Positions 25,768 through 34,836 of a DNA stretch of 43,652 nucleotides are shown here, piece by piece. Made by a program: the position numbers and the translations under genes. Positions within the stretch are counted from its first letter, which is position 1. The number at the start of each line of letters is the position of its first letter. A model generated the notes under the pieces. That model made no database searches, was not told the origin of the DNA, and saw only the letters and a program-made list of their open reading frames with translations. Source of the DNA: Treponema sp. (GTDB lineage: Bacteria; Spirochaetota; Spirochaetia; Treponematales; Treponemataceae); NCBI GenBank assembly GCA_017469785.1, contig JAFUFU010000031.1, positions 1-43,652 on the forward strand. Direction: 5' to 3'.

Positions 25768-25909
25768 TTCCTCACAGATAGGGAGCGTTAAAAAATTGCA
25801 GGGCAATTTTAGCGATTCTCCGAAGCAACTATGTTGCGTAGGCTAAAGAGGCCACAGAGGCTCTTATACAAAAGTTTTCCTCTGTATACTCTGTGCTCTC
25901 TGTGAGGAA
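25768..25909 (-). repeat. structured intergenic element B with terminal inverted repeats
   Basis: Terminal arms TTCCTCACAGA (25768-25778) and TCTGTGAGGAA (25899-25909) are exact inverted repeats. Inside, the minus strand from 25842 to 25779 matches element A: stem GCAAC-ATA-GTTGC, then TCGGAGAATCGCT, stem AAAATTGC-CCT-GCAATTTT, ending GCTCCCTA. The right part is rich in CTCTGTG copies. It separates cbiK from the next gene of the locus (165 bases) and holds no gene. It could also act as an intercistronic structure. Confidence 0.7.
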
Positions 25910-25927
25910 TTTAAAAGGACACTTCCC

Positions 25928-26791
25928 ATGCGAAAAATTTTCCTGCTTGCGATTTTAATTGCTCATTGCTCATTTTTCCTTCCGCCTTTGGACGCTCAGG
26001 TTGCTTCCAGTGATGAAATGCTTGTGCCAGAGAAGGTGGGGCGGGAGACTATGCTTCCTGTCTCTGCTTCCGACATCGCTGACGGAGAATATGAAGTTGA
26101 GTCTGAGTCCAGCTCTTCAATGTTCAGAATCACAAAATCCCTTCTTTCTGTAAAAGAGGGGCAGATGAGCGTTAAAATCACCATGAGCGGAAAGTCCTAC
26201 ACGAAATTTTTCCTGGGAAGCGCACAGAATGCTTCTGACTCGAAAGGGAAGGGAGAGATTTTAGCCCAGAGTGATGAAAATGGCGCGATTTTCTTTTCTT
26301 TCCCGATTTCAGAACTTAATTCTTCTATTAAATGTGCCGCATTCAGCTCAAAAAAAGGCAAGTGGTACGAGAGGGAAATCCTCTTTGACGCTTCAAGCCT
26401 GCCCGAAAAATCTCTTTTTGTCTCCCCGGAGCGAAAGCCTTCTCCCCTTAAAGACGGCTCTTATCTCGTAAAGGTCGCGCTTTCTGGTGGCAGCGGAAAG
26501 GCAAAAATCACCAACCCTGCAAAAGTCATCGTAAAGGATGGAAAGGCAGTCGCCATAATCGAATGGTCAAGCTCCAACTATGATTACATGAAGGTCAACG
26601 GAGAGAGGTTCGATGTTGACACAAAAATCCTTGACAAGGGCGGAAACTCAACTTTCACGATTCCCATTTACTCTTTTGACCGGGAACTTCCTCTTTACGC
26701 CGACACCACTGCCATGAGCAGAAGCCACGAGATTTTATATTATTTGAATTTCGATTCAAAATCCGCGAAGAAGAAATTTTTTGGCTGGTAG
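25928..26791 (+). CDS. exported protein with two NEAT-like modules
   Basis: A 287-residue protein with a cleavable signal (about residues 1-24, ending LDAQ). Two similar beta-sandwich modules follow, about residues 50-150 (opens DGEYEVESES, contains SVKEGQMSVKITMSG) and 175-275 (opens DGSYLVKVAL, contains VIVKDGKAVAIIEWSSSNYDYMKV). The DGxYxV...V..GK..V.I..SS pattern resembles NEAT domains, which bind haem in Gram-positive bacteria; the match is by eye only. It has no lipobox. Between CbiK and the BtuF-like lipoprotein, it may hold a tetrapyrrole (corrinoid or haem) for the importer. AAGGAC precedes the ATG. Confidence 0.55.
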   Translation: MRKIFLLAILIAHCSFFLPPLDAQVASSDEMLVPEKVGRETMLPVSASDIADGEYEVESESSSSMFRITKSLLSVKEGQMSVKITMSGKSYTKFFLGSAQNASDSKGKGEILAQSDENGAIFFSFPISELNSSIKCAAFSSKKGKWYEREILFDASSLPEKSLFVSPERKPSPLKDGSYLVKVALSGGSGKAKITNPAKVIVKDGKAVAIIEWSSSNYDYMKVNGERFDVDTKILDKGGNSTFTIPIYSFDRELPLYADTTAMSRSHEILYYLNFDSKSAKKKFFGW

Positions 26792-26826
26792 CGGGCTTTC
26801 TTTGAGAGAAAGGGGATTTAAAAAAT

Positions 26827-28029
26827 ATGAATCCGCGTCCATCTGCCTTCATCCGCATCAGAATTTTTCTTCCTCTTTTTTTCTTTCTCTTAATTCTCTC
26901 CTCATGTACAAAATCTTCTATTAAAAATGACGCACCCCTTGAAATCGAAGGCTTGACTTTTGAAAAGTCTCTTCCATTGAAATACGCGAAAATCTTCCGC
27001 ATTGACGAATATCGCCCGGCAGAATCTTCTGGCAGTGACGGATATTCTGAGCTTTTCCGCCTGATTACCGTGGCAGACAGTGACCGCTATCTCTTGATTC
27101 CCGAAAAGGCACCTCTTCCCAAAAATCTTCCTCCTGAAATTATCCTGATTCAATATCCCGTAAAAAAGACTTATCTTTGCGCATCTTCCGCAATGGCTCT
27201 TTGGGTCCGCCTTGATTCTTTGGACGCAATCCGCTTTTCCGCTATCCAAAAAAAAGACTGGTATATAGAAGAAGCCGCCCGTGCCATGGAAGAGAAAAAA
27301 ATCCTCTACGCCGGGAAATACAATGCCCCCGATTTTGAGCTTTTGCTGAAGGAAAAGCCGTCTCTGGCCGTGGAATCCACGATGATTTATCACTCGCCCC
27401 AAATCAAAGAAAAACTTGAGTCTCTGGGAATCCCGGTTTTCGTGGATAAGTCCAGCTATGAGCCGAATCCCCTTGGCCGTATGGAATGGATTAAACTTTA
27501 CGGCGCCATGCTGGGAAAGGAGAGGGAGGCCGAATCTTTCTTCCAAAAAAAGATTTCCGCCCTGACCCCAGCACTTGATTCACCGTCAGCCACGCACTCA
27601 GATGCGGGAATCTCCCCCAAAATCGCTTTCTTCTATATAACACCAAACGGTCTTGTAGTAATCCGTGGCCGCGACGACTACATCGTAAAAATGATTGAAA
27701 TGGCCGGCGGAACTTATGCCTTTGCCTCCACGCGGAAATCCACCAGTCCCTCGGTCACGATTTCCATGGAGCAATTTTACGCCCAGTGCGCTGATGCCGA
27801 CATCCTCATTTACAATTCCTCAATCGATAACAGCGTTCATTCCCTAAAGGACCTGCACGCAAAAAGCCCCCTCTTTGCCGAATTCAAGGCAGTGCAGGAC
27901 GGCTCAGTGTGGGCGACCGGGAAATATCTCTATCAGGCCACCGACAGCATCGGCGATATGATTCTCGATTTAAAGGCGATTATCAGCGGGGAAGAGAGGC
28001 AGCTCTCATTTTTGGAGCGGGTGGAGTAG
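26827..28029 (+). CDS. BtuF/FepB-like ABC substrate-binding lipoprotein
   Basis: A 400-residue lipoprotein (lipobox LSSC, Cys27) of the class III periplasmic-binding family used for vitamin B12, haem and siderophores. Family features are the first-lobe strand RLDSLDAIRF, PSLAVESTMIYHSPQIKEKLESLGIPVF in the middle, and IEMAGGTYAF with a C-terminal DSIGDMILDLKAI helix. The cobalamin riboswitch upstream and CbiP downstream point to a corrinoid ligand. AAAGGGG precedes the ATG. The permease gene starts 12 bases after the stop, so the two are one operon. Confidence 0.85.
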   Translation: MNPRPSAFIRIRIFLPLFFFLLILSSCTKSSIKNDAPLEIEGLTFEKSLPLKYAKIFRIDEYRPAESSGSDGYSELFRLITVADSDRYLLIPEKAPLPKNLPPEIILIQYPVKKTYLCASSAMALWVRLDSLDAIRFSAIQKKDWYIEEAARAMEEKKILYAGKYNAPDFELLLKEKPSLAVESTMIYHSPQIKEKLESLGIPVFVDKSSYEPNPLGRMEWIKLYGAMLGKEREAESFFQKKISALTPALDSPSATHSDAGISPKIAFFYITPNGLVVIRGRDDYIVKMIEMAGGTYAFASTRKSTSPSVTISMEQFYAQCADADILIYNSSIDNSVHSLKDLHAKSPLFAEFKAVQDGSVWATGKYLYQATDSIGDMILDLKAIISGEERQLSFLERVE

Positions 28030-28041
28030 AGGGGAAATCAA

Positions 28042-29052
28042 ATGAAAATAAATCGAATCCCCTTAGTCTTTATTGTCTTTCTCATTTTGCTCGCGCTTTC
28101 CGCCGTGCTCTCCCTTTCCATCGGCTCGGTTCCCATGTCTTTCGGTAAGGTCTGCTCGATTCTGGCGCGTCATGGCGGCTCGGTACAGGAAGTCAACATC
28201 ATCATGCAGATTCGCCTTCCCCGCCTCATCATGGCGTTTTTGCTGGGGGGAGCCCTCTCGCTTTCTGGATTTTTGCTACAGACTTACTTTCAGAATCCCA
28301 TCGCAGGCCCCTTCGTTTTGGGAATCTCTTCGGGAGCCAAGATGACGGTTGCCCTCGCGCTGATTTTTCTGCTCAAAAGGGGATTTGCCTCATCCTCTCT
28401 TATTTTGGTCGCTTCGGCCTTTGTCGGTGCCCTTCTTTCCACGGCTTTCATTCTCCTTGTTGCCCGGAAAATTTCTTCCGCCGGCTCCCTTCTGGTGGCG
28501 GGAATCATGATTGGCTATGTCACTTCGGCGGTCACGGATTTTTTGATTGCCTTTGCCGAAGACGCCGACATCGTGAACTTGCACGGCTGGTCAAAGGGCA
28601 GCTTTTCTGGCTTCGGTATGGGCGACTGCGCGCTTTCTTTCGGAATCATCTTTGTGACCACAGCCCTTGTTTTTTTGCTGGCAAAACCAATTCAGGCCTT
28701 TCAGCTGGGAGAAAGTTACGCCCAGTCCATGGGAGTGAACACAAAAATCTTCCGCCCGCTTTTGATTCTCCTTTCAAGCCTGCTTTCCGCTACCGTCACG
28801 GCTTTTGCAGGCCCGGTTTCCTTCGTGGGAATCGCCGTGCCTTTTTTGGTCAAACGGCTCCTTCTCACTTCAAAAAGTCTGGTCGTGATTCCGGCTTCAT
28901 TTTTGAGCGGGGCGGTTTTCTGCATCATATCTGACCTTATCGCCCGCACACTCCTTTCCCCGATGGAACTAAGCATAAGCACGGTCACTTCGGTTTTTGG
29001 TGCACCTGTCGTGATTTTTATGCTGGTGAACCGAAGGAAGCGGGAGAGGTGA
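28042..29052 (+). CDS. btuC: FecCD/BtuC-family ABC permease
   Basis: A 336-residue inner-membrane permease with about ten hydrophobic helices. It shows FecCD signatures: RLPRLIMAFLLGGALSLSG near residues 55-73, QTYFQNPIAGPFVLGISSGA just after, and FAGPVSFVGIAVPFLVKRLL in the C-terminal half. It imports corrinoid or a similar complex together with the binding protein before it. Its ATPase partner is not the next gene: an 8-kb defence island lies between, and the ATPase follows at 37360. GAGGGG precedes the ATG. The substrate assignment rests on the riboswitch and CbiP. Confidence 0.88.
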   Translation: MKINRIPLVFIVFLILLALSAVLSLSIGSVPMSFGKVCSILARHGGSVQEVNIIMQIRLPRLIMAFLLGGALSLSGFLLQTYFQNPIAGPFVLGISSGAKMTVALALIFLLKRGFASSSLILVASAFVGALLSTAFILLVARKISSAGSLLVAGIMIGYVTSAVTDFLIAFAEDADIVNLHGWSKGSFSGFGMGDCALSFGIIFVTTALVFLLAKPIQAFQLGESYAQSMGVNTKIFRPLLILLSSLLSATVTAFAGPVSFVGIAVPFLVKRLLLTSKSLVVIPASFLSGAVFCIISDLIARTLLSPMELSISTVTSVFGAPVVIFMLVNRRKRER

Positions 29053-29101
29053 TGGGGGAGTGGTGGCATAAAGAGGAAACTGAATGAAAAAAGTCTAGGA
29101 A

Positions 29102-29112
29102 TGTGCTAGAAT
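29102..29112 (+). promoter_or_regulatory. extended -10 promoter of the restriction genes
   Basis: TGTGCTAGAAT, identical to the hexokinase promoter, lies seven bases before the ATG at 29120. There is no ribosome site in between, so the transcript probably starts at or next to the start codon. Confidence 0.55.
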
Positions 29113-29119
29113 AAAAGTG

Positions 29120-30124
29120 ATGGAAGCCCAAAATTTGATAGATATAAAAGAAAACGACCTTCTCAAAATTGACCGTACTTTGCTTGAAATTCTTTTAAAG
29201 GACAAAACGACAGGAAAAAATATCATTTGGGCTACGGATAATTACGTAAAATACGGCGAACTTTACTCTTCGGATAAAGAAATCAAGATTGAATTAATTA
29301 CGGGTGAGCATGGCGGAATCATAAAACCTCGCACAAAAAAATCAAAAGAAGAACAGCAGAAGAGAGTGAGACAAAAAGCAGAGGTCTTTACGCCAAGCTG
29401 GGTATGTAATCTTCAAAATAATTTGGTTGATGAAAGCTGGTTCGGGAGAAAAGATGTTTTTAATGTAGAAAAAGAACATTCATGGGAGACGGTAAGGGAA
29501 AAAATTGCTTTTCCCACAGCAGAGGGCAAAACATGGCAGGACTATGTTTTCTCAAACAGGATGGAAATAACCTGCGGAGAAGCCCCATACATCACAAGCC
29601 GTTACGATGCCGTTACTGGTGATTATATTGAAGTTCAAGACAGAATTGGTCTATTGGATAGAAAACTTCGTGTTGTTGCTGAAAATACTGATAGTCGCGA
29701 AGATTGGTTAAAATGGGCAACTGTTGCCGTTCAAAGTTCTTATGGCTTTGAGTGGCAGGGAGATAATATTCTTATTGCCCGCGAAAATCTTCTTTTTGAT
29801 GTCACAGAACATTATGAGGCAAAGTTTCATGAAAAACTTGAAACTCAAGATTTAGTCGGTTTTGCAAAGATTATTGCATGGAATATCTGGCAGATGGATG
29901 GCTTGAAGTTTGTTGTACCAAATTCCTGCTGTACAAAAGAAATTGTAGAGGAAGATTTATTTGAAAATCATGTGATTTCAAAACAATGTGAGGGCTGCAA
30001 GCTTGGTTACGGCAAAAATTCTTATTTCAAGCATAACGGAATCTATTGCAAAATCCGTGACTGGAAGGAGAATAAAACTTTACGTTTCGTGGATATAATG
30101 AAAGAGGGAGAAAAAAATGATTGA
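29120..30124 (+). CDS. restriction-modification accessory subunit (annotated elsewhere as subunit M type)
   Basis: A 334-residue protein that resembles the small partner encoded before large helicase-methylase restriction proteins. It contains KAEVFTPSWVCNLQNNLVDESWF (87-109 region), the motif-X-like entry of N6-adenine methylases, but no NPPY catalytic motif; that is in the next gene. A Cys-rich C-terminus (NSCC, CEGCKLG, IYCKI) may bind a metal. The ATG at 29120 is preferred over the GTG just before it because of the promoter spacing. It overlaps the next gene by eight bases, so the two are translationally coupled and probably form one complex that methylates and cuts DNA. Confidence 0.75.
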   Translation: MEAQNLIDIKENDLLKIDRTLLEILLKDKTTGKNIIWATDNYVKYGELYSSDKEIKIELITGEHGGIIKPRTKKSKEEQQKRVRQKAEVFTPSWVCNLQNNLVDESWFGRKDVFNVEKEHSWETVREKIAFPTAEGKTWQDYVFSNRMEITCGEAPYITSRYDAVTGDYIEVQDRIGLLDRKLRVVAENTDSREDWLKWATVAVQSSYGFEWQGDNILIARENLLFDVTEHYEAKFHEKLETQDLVGFAKIIAWNIWQMDGLKFVVPNSCCTKEIVEEDLFENHVISKQCEGCKLGYGKNSYFKHNGIYCKIRDWKENKTLRFVDIMKEGEKND

Positions 30125-33100
30125 AAATATGAATCTGGATTCCCTCATTCGAGGCCGTGTTGAGCCATATATCTACGCTTTTGAAACAAACACCGTTCCT
30201 AATTTTCTCAAAGTTGGTGACACTTATCGTCCTGTCGAAGTTCGTCTTGATGAGTGGCGGAAATTCTATTCTGATCTGAAAAAGAAATACGAGCATATTG
30301 CAAAAGTTGACGAGAAAACATACTTTCGCGATTATTCCGTACATGATTTTTTGATTCAGAATGGCTTCCTCCGAATCGAAAAAGATGATGTCAAAAGCGG
30401 AATTTATCTTTCAAACGAGTTTTTTATGAATGCAAAAAAGGAAAATGTTGAGGAAGCAATAAAAGACATTCAAAAATCATTTGAGAAGAAAGATAACAGG
30501 TACGCTTTTTATGATGTGGAAGATAATTTGCCTTTAGGAGATTTTGACTTTAAGCGTGATGCGGACTGGAAACCGCGAGAAAATCAGAAAGCTGTCATAG
30601 AGAATTTTTCAAATGCAGTCAAAAAAGGCCGCAACAATTTGCTTATGTTCGCAGTCATGCGTTTTGGAAAGTCTTTTACATCTCTTTGTTGCGCAAAGGA
30701 AATGAAAGCAAAGCTGACTGTTGTTGTTTGCGGAAAGACAGCAGTTCGTCTGGAATGGAAAGAAAATGTTCAGCGTCCAAAAATACTAGACGGCTTTGAA
30801 TTTGTTGATTCAGATTCAATGTCAAGAAATCCAGCCGTCATTTCCGAAAAACTTGCAGAGGGCCATTCTGTAGTTGTTTTTCTTACCATGCAGGATTTGC
30901 TTGGAGAAGATATAAAAACTCGCCATGCCGATTTGTTCAACTTAAACAATCAGAAAAAACTTGATTTATTGATTATAGATGAAACTCATTTTGGAGCGCG
31001 TGCAGAAGAATTCGGAAAAGTTCTTGGCACAACAGAAAAAAAAGGCTATGACGAATCTTTTGATGACCTTGAAAATCAGATAAAAGTTTTTTCGCCAAAA
31101 GTAAAGCTTCATCTTTCTGGAACTCCTTACAGAATCCTTTTGGATAATGAATTTGAAAGGGATGATATAGTCGGAATGGTTCAATACAGCGACATTATCA
31201 ACGAAAAAGAAAAGTGGGATAAGGAAAATATAGAAAAAGACGAATGGGAAAATCCTTATTATGGCTTTCCACAGATGATTCGTTTTGCCTTTAATCTGAA
31301 TGAATCAGCCAAAGCAAAACTGGCAGACTTAAAAAATAACGGCTATGCCTATGATTTGGATGAACTGTTTTCTCCTGAATCAACATCAAAAGCAGACGAA
31401 AAACACAATCAGTTCAAATATAAAGATGAAGTTATAGACTTGCTCCGCGCGATTGACGGAAGCAAAGAGGATGAAAATATTTTCAGTTTTTTGAATTATG
31501 ACAAAATCAAAAAAGGCTCAATGTGCCGCCATATCGTCATGGTGCTTCCATATTGTGCTTCCTGTGATGCAATGGAAAATCTTTTAAAGGCTGAGCGTTT
31601 TAATAATCTGAATGATTACGAAATTATAAATATTGCAGGTTTTGATTCAGGAAAAATAATGAATAAGCCTGATTATGCCGCCCGTGTCAAAGAAAAAATC
31701 GAAAAGTATGAATCAGAAGGAAAAAAGACAATTTCATTGACAGTAGGAAAAATGCTTACAGGCTCGACCGTCAAAGAATGGGATACGATGATTTTCTTGC
31801 GGAATACATCTAGTCCTCAGGACTATGACCAGGCAATTTTCCGTTTGCAAAGTCAGTATGTTAAGACTATAAAGAGTGAGGACGGCAAAATCATAAAACA
31901 AGACATGAAGCCACAGACTATTCTTGTTGATTTTGATCCTGTCAGAATGTACACATTGCAGCACAAAAAGGCTCTTATAGCAAACATAAATAAATCTGAA
32001 CGAGGAAATGAAGTTCTGGATGCAAAATTAAAAAGAGAACTTGAAATTGCGCCAATCATTTTTATGAATCATTCAAAGCTTGGCATGGTAGAAGCTCAGG
32101 ATATTGTTGATACAATCCGTAATTACAATGCCAATAAGAGCATGATGGATGAAACTTTCGACATAGAAATTGATCAGCGGATTTTTGAAGATGAATCAAT
32201 CCGTTCAATAATCGAAAAACAGCCGGAAGTTACGGCAAAAGGCATTAAGTTTGATGTGTCAGCTTACGGCTCAGAAGACGACGGCGATGATATTGATACG
32301 CCAGAGTCTCAAACGGCTGGAGATTCAGGAACTAAAAATCCAGAAAAAAAAGATAATGCTCAAAGTGAAGAAGATGATGCAAAAGCATTGGCAAGCAAGC
32401 TGCAAGGCTATTATTTTAAGCTCTTGCTTTTTGCCTTTATTTCTGAAAAAGATGAAAAGAGCGTTTCGGATATAATCTGCAATATAGAAAATGATACAGA
32501 AGGAAAACGCATTGGAAAGAACCTTCAGATTAATGTAAAAGAATTAAAACTTGTCCGGGATAAAATCAATCCGCAGATTCTTTCTTATCTTGAAGATAAA
32601 ATTCAAAACATCAACCAACTTGGAAAAGAAATTAGCCCGGATAAAATTGGAATAGCGTTAAAGAAAATGTCACGCCTTTCTGTTTCTGAAGTAGTAACGC
32701 CGGATAATGTCGCAATTGAACTGGTGAACAGTCTGCCGGATGATATTTGTGCAAGCGACAAGTTCCTGGACATTGCCTCAAAAACCGGGGAATTTGCAAA
32801 TGCGCTTTTACAGAAATATGGCAGCAGAATAAAGAATAATGTGTACAGCATTCCGACATCGAGCGTAACCTATGAATGTACAAGGAAGATTTACAAACTT
32901 TTAGGTCTTCCTGTAGAACATATTTATTCTGATTTTACTTCGTATGATTTGATAGACACAACAAAAAATGAAGAAATCCTCAAGGAGCTTAAAGATATGA
33001 ATTTTGATGCAATACTTGGTAATCCACCGTATCAGGTGATGGATGGTGGTGCACAAGCTAGTGCAAGACCAATTTATAATGATTTTGTAGATTTTTCAGA

Positions 33101-34025
33101 AAAAGTTGACCCGCATCTTGTATCAATCATAATGCCCTCACGATGGTATGCTGGTGGAAAAAATCTTGATGAATTCAGAAACAAAATGCTGAATGATATT
33201 CATTTGCAAGAACTTCATGATTTTTTACACCCAGAACTTCTTTTTCCTGATACAAATAATCGAGGTGGAATTTGCTATTTCTTTAGAAATAAAAATTATG
33301 ACAATACGAAAAAACTTACGAGAGTCGTGACGCATTCAGAAAAAGGAATCGAAAGTGATTTAATGCGCCCTATGAAAATAGAGGGAACAGAGATTTTTAT
33401 AAGAAGTGCAGTTGCGATTGAAATAATAAAAAAAATATTTTCTGAGAATAAGTCAAAATCTTTCTCTGAGTATGTGTCATCTCGTAAACCATTTGGATTG
33501 GACACAACTTTCGCAAAAAGTTCCCATTTCAAAGATTCAAGTGACGGACTTAAAAAACCAGTATTTTGTTATGGAAAGAATTGGAGTGTTGGATATATCG
33601 AAAACGAGCAAGTTCCAGCACATAAAGAATGGATAAATAATTGGAAGGTGTTCACTTCACGGGCAAATAACATTGGAACAGAGTTAAATGATGATAATTT
33701 AAATGCCGTTGTAGGAAAGCCAAATACTGTTTGTACTGAATCATATCTACTTTTAGGTATTAATTTGAATCTTGATGAAACAGCTGCTAATAATATTTGC
33801 AGATATTTCAAGACAAAATTTGCAAGGTTTATGCACAGCCTTGCAAAAGCAAGCCAAGATGCAACCGCTAAAACATATCGCTTTGTTCCTCTCCAAGACT
33901 TCACCGCAACCAGCGACATCGACTGGAGCAAGTCAGTTTCAGAAATAGATAAGCAGCTGTATAAGAAATATGGGCTTTCAAAAGATGAAATCGAGTTTAT
34001 TGAGAGCAAGGTGAAGGAGATGTAA
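30117..34025 (+). CDS. GIY-YIG nuclease - SF2 helicase - N6-adenine methylase fusion protein
   Basis: A 1302-residue restriction-modification protein. Residues 17-105 look like a GIY-YIG (T5orf172-type) nuclease: PYIYAFET, then KVGDTYRPVEVRLDEW with Arg43, and a late Glu101 in SNEFF. The helicase follows: Walker A VMRFGKSFT (180-188), DETH (288-291), SGTPYR (334-339), and motif V/VI GKMLTGSTVKEWDTM with RLQSQ. The methylase part (about 860-1060) has FLDIASKTGEF (883-893) and NPPY at 969-972; the rest to 1302 is a likely target-recognition region. An acidic linker sits at about 715-755. Known relatives are type IIG/III-like enzymes; the nuclease call is the least certain part. Confidence 0.85.
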   Translation: MIENMNLDSLIRGRVEPYIYAFETNTVPNFLKVGDTYRPVEVRLDEWRKFYSDLKKKYEHIAKVDEKTYFRDYSVHDFLIQNGFLRIEKDDVKSGIYLSNEFFMNAKKENVEEAIKDIQKSFEKKDNRYAFYDVEDNLPLGDFDFKRDADWKPRENQKAVIENFSNAVKKGRNNLLMFAVMRFGKSFTSLCCAKEMKAKLTVVVCGKTAVRLEWKENVQRPKILDGFEFVDSDSMSRNPAVISEKLAEGHSVVVFLTMQDLLGEDIKTRHADLFNLNNQKKLDLLIIDETHFGARAEEFGKVLGTTEKKGYDESFDDLENQIKVFSPKVKLHLSGTPYRILLDNEFERDDIVGMVQYSDIINEKEKWDKENIEKDEWENPYYGFPQMIRFAFNLNESAKAKLADLKNNGYAYDLDELFSPESTSKADEKHNQFKYKDEVIDLLRAIDGSKEDENIFSFLNYDKIKKGSMCRHIVMVLPYCASCDAMENLLKAERFNNLNDYEIINIAGFDSGKIMNKPDYAARVKEKIEKYESEGKKTISLTVGKMLTGSTVKEWDTMIFLRNTSSPQDYDQAIFRLQSQYVKTIKSEDGKIIKQDMKPQTILVDFDPVRMYTLQHKKALIANINKSERGNEVLDAKLKRELEIAPIIFMNHSKLGMVEAQDIVDTIRNYNANKSMMDETFDIEIDQRIFEDESIRSIIEKQPEVTAKGIKFDVSAYGSEDDGDDIDTPESQTAGDSGTKNPEKKDNAQSEEDDAKALASKLQGYYFKLLLFAFISEKDEKSVSDIICNIENDTEGKRIGKNLQINVKELKLVRDKINPQILSYLEDKIQNINQLGKEISPDKIGIALKKMSRLSVSEVVTPDNVAIELVNSLPDDICASDKFLDIASKTGEFANALLQKYGSRIKNNVYSIPTSSVTYECTRKIYKLLGLPVEHIYSDFTSYDLIDTTKNEEILKELKDMNFDAILGNPPYQVMDGGAQASARPIYNDFVDFSEKVDPHLVSIIMPSRWYAGGKNLDEFRNKMLNDIHLQELHDFLHPELLFPDTNNRGGICYFFRNKNYDNTKKLTRVVTHSEKGIESDLMRPMKIEGTEIFIRSAVAIEIIKKIFSENKSKSFSEYVSSRKPFGLDTTFAKSSHFKDSSDGLKKPVFCYGKNWSVGYIENEQVPAHKEWINNWKVFTSRANNIGTELNDDNLNAVVGKPNTVCTESYLLLGINLNLDETAANNICRYFKTKFARFMHSLAKASQDATAKTYRFVPLQDFTATSDIDWSKSVSEIDKQLYKKYGLSKDEIEFIESKVKEM

Positions 34026-34030
34026 GAGAG

Positions 34031-34819
34031 ATGATACCAAAATATTTATATCATTATACATCAACAGAAACTTTGAAAGCGATAATAACTTCTGGCAATA
34101 TCCGTTTTAAGCGATTGGATAAATTAAATGATCCATACGAAGGAATTGTAAAGATAAATGATAATTATATAGAATTTCGGAAAAAAGCTTTTTGTTCTTG
34201 CTGGACTCCTAATAAAGATGAAAATATGCTTATGTGGTCTATGTATACAGGAAAAAATATGGACGGTGTCCGAATAAAAATGAAATCGTGTATGTTTGCA
34301 GATAGTTTTTCTTCTTTGCTTGAAACAGAAAGTGGCTTTTACCCTGTGGAAAATGTGAGCCTTATTGATTATGAAGGGGTGCATACACAAACGGGAAAAC
34401 CGATAACAATAAATTCTGTGTATGGACCTATAAAAATTGAATATGTTGATGATATTTCAAAAATATATGAAAAAGTTACTTCAAGTGATTATATTCGTAA
34501 CAATTTTAAAGAATTTGCTTGTGGTGTCGATTTTAAGGAACTTGGAATAAGAAAACTTAAATATTGGAATGGAGAAAATGAGTGGAGATATATAATTTGG
34601 CCATTTTCATTTATCGGAAAATATAAAAGTGGTAGTCTGGATAATTTTGAAGTTGAAGCTCAAAAGGAATATATAGATGTTCCTTATGAAAGGAGTATTG
34701 AAGAGATTCTATTGGGACCCGGAATTAGAGATTCCCAAAAGAATGAGTTAAAAGCTTGGTTGAAATCAAAAAATATATCAACCCCTCTTTTTGATAGCTA
34801 TATAAAAATAAATATTTAA
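34031..34819 (+). CDS. DUF2971 family protein
   Basis: A 262-residue protein with the DUF2971 pattern: YLYHYTSTETLKAIITSGNI at the N-terminus, then LNDPYEG, FCSCWTPNKDENMLMWSMY. The function of the family is unknown; members are often found in defence islands and near restriction systems, as here. It starts six bases after the helicase-methylase stop and ends 17 bases before the AlbA_2 gene, so it is part of the same transcript. No signal peptide or membrane segment is visible. Confidence 0.8.
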   Translation: MIPKYLYHYTSTETLKAIITSGNIRFKRLDKLNDPYEGIVKINDNYIEFRKKAFCSCWTPNKDENMLMWSMYTGKNMDGVRIKMKSCMFADSFSSLLETESGFYPVENVSLIDYEGVHTQTGKPITINSVYGPIKIEYVDDISKIYEKVTSSDYIRNNFKEFACGVDFKELGIRKLKYWNGENEWRYIIWPFSFIGKYKSGSLDNFEVEAQKEYIDVPYERSIEEILLGPGIRDSQKNELKAWLKSKNISTPLFDSYIKINI

Positions 34820-34836
34820 ATCAGGAGTCCAACTAA

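Noticed and set aside
26902..27546. 214-residue minus-strand frame inside the BtuF-like gene
   Set aside because: Shadow of the real gene; its composition is unlike a protein of this genome and it has no ribosome site.
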